Assembly (NCBI GenBank): GCA_900770225.1
Contig: CAAGJU010000192.1
Location: 1-64,000, forward strand
Direction: 5' to 3'
DNA from: Lachnospiraceae bacterium
Lineage (GTDB): Bacteria; Bacillota; Clostridia; Lachnospirales; Lachnospiraceae
Length of the DNA: 64,000 nt
A program made the translations under genes and the position numbers. A model generated the notes under the pieces. That model made no database searches. It worked only from the letters and a program-made list of their open reading frames with translations, and was not told where the DNA came from. Shown in pieces: positions 62,638 to 64,000 of the stretch; the first letter of the stretch is position 1, and each line of letters starts with the position of its first letter.

Positions 62638-64000
62638 ATGAGAGTACTGGAAAATATTGAACCGAAAGCCGTGTTTCATTTTTTCGAGGATCTGACGCAG
62701 ATCCCGAGACCGTCCTATCATGAGAAGGCAGTCAGCGATTACCTGGTGAAATTTGCGAAGGACCGCGGACTTGAGGTATATCAGGACAAGCTGTACAACG
62801 TGATCATCATCAAAGAGGCTTCCGAGGGCTATGAGAACGAGGAGCCGATCATTCTGCAGGGCCATATGGACATGGTCTGCGAGAAGGATCCCGGTGTCAC
62901 GAAGGATATGGAGAAAGAGGGGCTTGACCTCGAGGTTGACGGCGATTACATCCGCGCGAAGGGAACGACGCTCGGCGGCGATGACGGTATCGCCGTAGCC
63001 TATGCGCTGGCCCTGCTGGATTCGAAGACGCTGCACCACCCGAGGCTTGAGTTCATCTGCACGGTGTCTGAGGAAGTCGGCATGGATGGTGCGCATGCTA
63101 TCGATCTGTCCCCGATCAAGGGCCACATCCTTCTGAACATGGATTCCGAGAACGAGGGCGTGGTGCTTGCCGGCTGTGCCGGTGGCGGCTGTGCGACGGT
63201 TACACTGCCTGTGGCAAGAGAGGCTTTCGATGGAAAAATCATGCACATCCACGTGAACGGTCTGATCGGCGGACACTCAGGCGCGGAGATCAATAAGGGA
63301 AGAGCAAGCTCCGTGGAGCTGGAAGGACGTATCCTTCGTGCGCTTTCCGATGTGTCAGAGATCCGTCTGATCGCCTGTGTGAATGGAAACAAGGACAATG
63401 CAATCTCCCGCGACGGCCATCTGCTTCTGGAGGTCGTTGATGAAGCTGCGGCATTGAAGAAACTGCAGGAGGTGGAGAGCGCTGTACGCGCTGAGTACAG
63501 CGTGGTGGATCCGGATATTCATTTCACGGTGGAAGACGCAGAAAAATTCCCGACAGTGGCTGATGGAAAGGCAGGGGCGGAAGCTGCTGCAAAGGCCCCG
63601 GCGGCCTGGCTGCCGCTGACGGCGGAGGATTCACGCCGCGTGATCTCACTGCTCACGGAACTGCCGCAGGGCATTCAGCGCATGGACGACAACATCCCCG
63701 GCATGGTAGAGACTTCCCTGAACTGGGGCGTCGCCACACTGGACGGCACAAAGCTGACGATGCGCGCCGCTGTCCGCAGCTCCGTCGGAACGGCCAAAGA
63801 TGCGCTTGTTGAGAAACTTCGCTGGATCGCGGAGAGCTGCGGCGCCTCCATGGATTTTTCCGGAGAATACCCGGCGTGGGAGTGGGTTGACAAATCCGTC
63901 CTCCGGGACAAAATGGCCCGGATTTACCGCGAGATGTTCGGTAAGGACCTCGTGATTGAGACGATTCACGCCGGCGTGGAGTGCGGACTGCTCTCGGAGA
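62638..64000 (+). CDS. pepD: Aminoacyl-histidine dipeptidase PepD (M20C), cut by window edge
   Basis: 454 residues visible, running off the right end. Cytosolic zinc dipeptidase cleaving X-His and other dipeptides. Metal ligands are seen in QGHMDMVCEKDP, GTTLGGDDGIAVAYA, CTVSEEVGMDGAHAI and NMDSENEG; the dimerisation lid domain follows (GHSGAEINKGRAS). An Ala/Lys-rich bit (GKAGAEAAAKAPAAW near 310-325) looks like an insert. GGGAGGA lies 7 bases before the ATG at 62638. Together with the OPT transporter it suggests peptide use. Confidence 0.93.
   Translation, partial: MRVLENIEPKAVFHFFEDLTQIPRPSYHEKAVSDYLVKFAKDRGLEVYQDKLYNVIIIKEASEGYENEEPIILQGHMDMVCEKDPGVTKDMEKEGLDLEVDGDYIRAKGTTLGGDDGIAVAYALALLDSKTLHHPRLEFICTVSEEVGMDGAHAIDLSPIKGHILLNMDSENEGVVLAGCAGGGCATVTLPVAREAFDGKIMHIHVNGLIGGHSGAEINKGRASSVELEGRILRALSDVSEIRLIACVNGNKDNAISRDGHLLLEVVDEAAALKKLQEVESAVRAEYSVVDPDIHFTVEDAEKFPTVADGKAGAEAAAKAPAAWLPLTAEDSRRVISLLTELPQGIQRMDDNIPGMVETSLNWGVATLDGTKLTMRAAVRSSVGTAKDALVEKLRWIAESCGASMDFSGEYPAWEWVDKSVLRDKMARIYREMFGKDLVIETIHAGVECGLLSE

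Overview
The window looks like chromosomal DNA of a gut-type clostridium, most likely Lachnospiraceae. The signs are moderately high GC, strong AGGAGG-type ribosome sites, a long-form hibernation factor, a SecA ending in a zinc-binding tail, an in-frame UGA frameshift in prfB, and a clostridial-type Tad pilus locus (TadZ-TadA-TadB-TadC-Flp-DUF5702-TadE-FHA). No rRNA, tRNA, intact insertion sequence, prophage or CRISPR array was found. The species cannot be fixed from sequence reading alone.

Layout. 0.1-9.5 kb: housekeeping genes (hpf, secA, prfB, hom, metG, tatD). 9.5-13.3 kb: alpha-glucan metabolism (a GH13 glycosidase and glgB). 13.5-14.3 kb: a TraX-like membrane protein. 14.8-27.9 kb: a Tad/Flp pilus locus with two A24 prepilin peptidases, interrupted by a hotdog thioesterase and a DUF1275 membrane protein. 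28.0-29.8 kb: a HIT hydrolase and murG, convergent. 30.2-33.9 kb: an AT-richer cassette (ADP-ribosylglycohydrolase-like enzyme, PfkB kinase, PnuC transporter, GntR regulator) with a shared candidate operator. 34.1-36.5 kb: iolG, then a TetR/MMPL divergent pair that has lost both 5' ends. 36.8-40.2 kb: a riboswitch-like leader, the sodium-pump subunits oadB and oadG, and a sodium symporter. 40.5-46.9 kb: a DUF3298-type lipoprotein, a GH78 alpha-L-rhamnosidase and an AraC regulator. 47.1-53.1 kb: a YcxB-like protein and a sugar-acid type operon (DHDPS/NAL-family aldolase, TRAP transporter DctPQM, YhcH/YiaL protein). 53.1-64 kb: a YczE/YitT-like protein, a SWIM-SNF2 helicase, an iron alcohol dehydrogenase, an OPT transporter, an orphan PqqD-domain protein and a pepD cut by the window edge.

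The most striking non-gene content is repetitive. (1) A mosaic family of about 150-bp palindromic intergenic elements occurs at about seven sites, with a compensatory change in the stem. (2) A second element family is built of UUCG-type mini-hairpins. (3) Many different minisatellites, mostly with units of 37-48 bp or half that, and exactly 46 bp at three unrelated loci, sit just upstream of start codons. (4) In-frame minisatellites of 33-45 bp interrupt linkers of otherwise conserved enzymes. (5) A 229-bp near-palindrome separates the rhamnosidase and AraC genes.

The best candidates for new biology are the leader before oadB, which resembles the yybP-ykoY (manganese) class although the downstream gene is a sodium-pump subunit, and the ADP-ribosylglycohydrolase/PfkB/PnuC/GntR cassette, which reads as a self-regulated uptake and salvage unit for a ribosylated compound.
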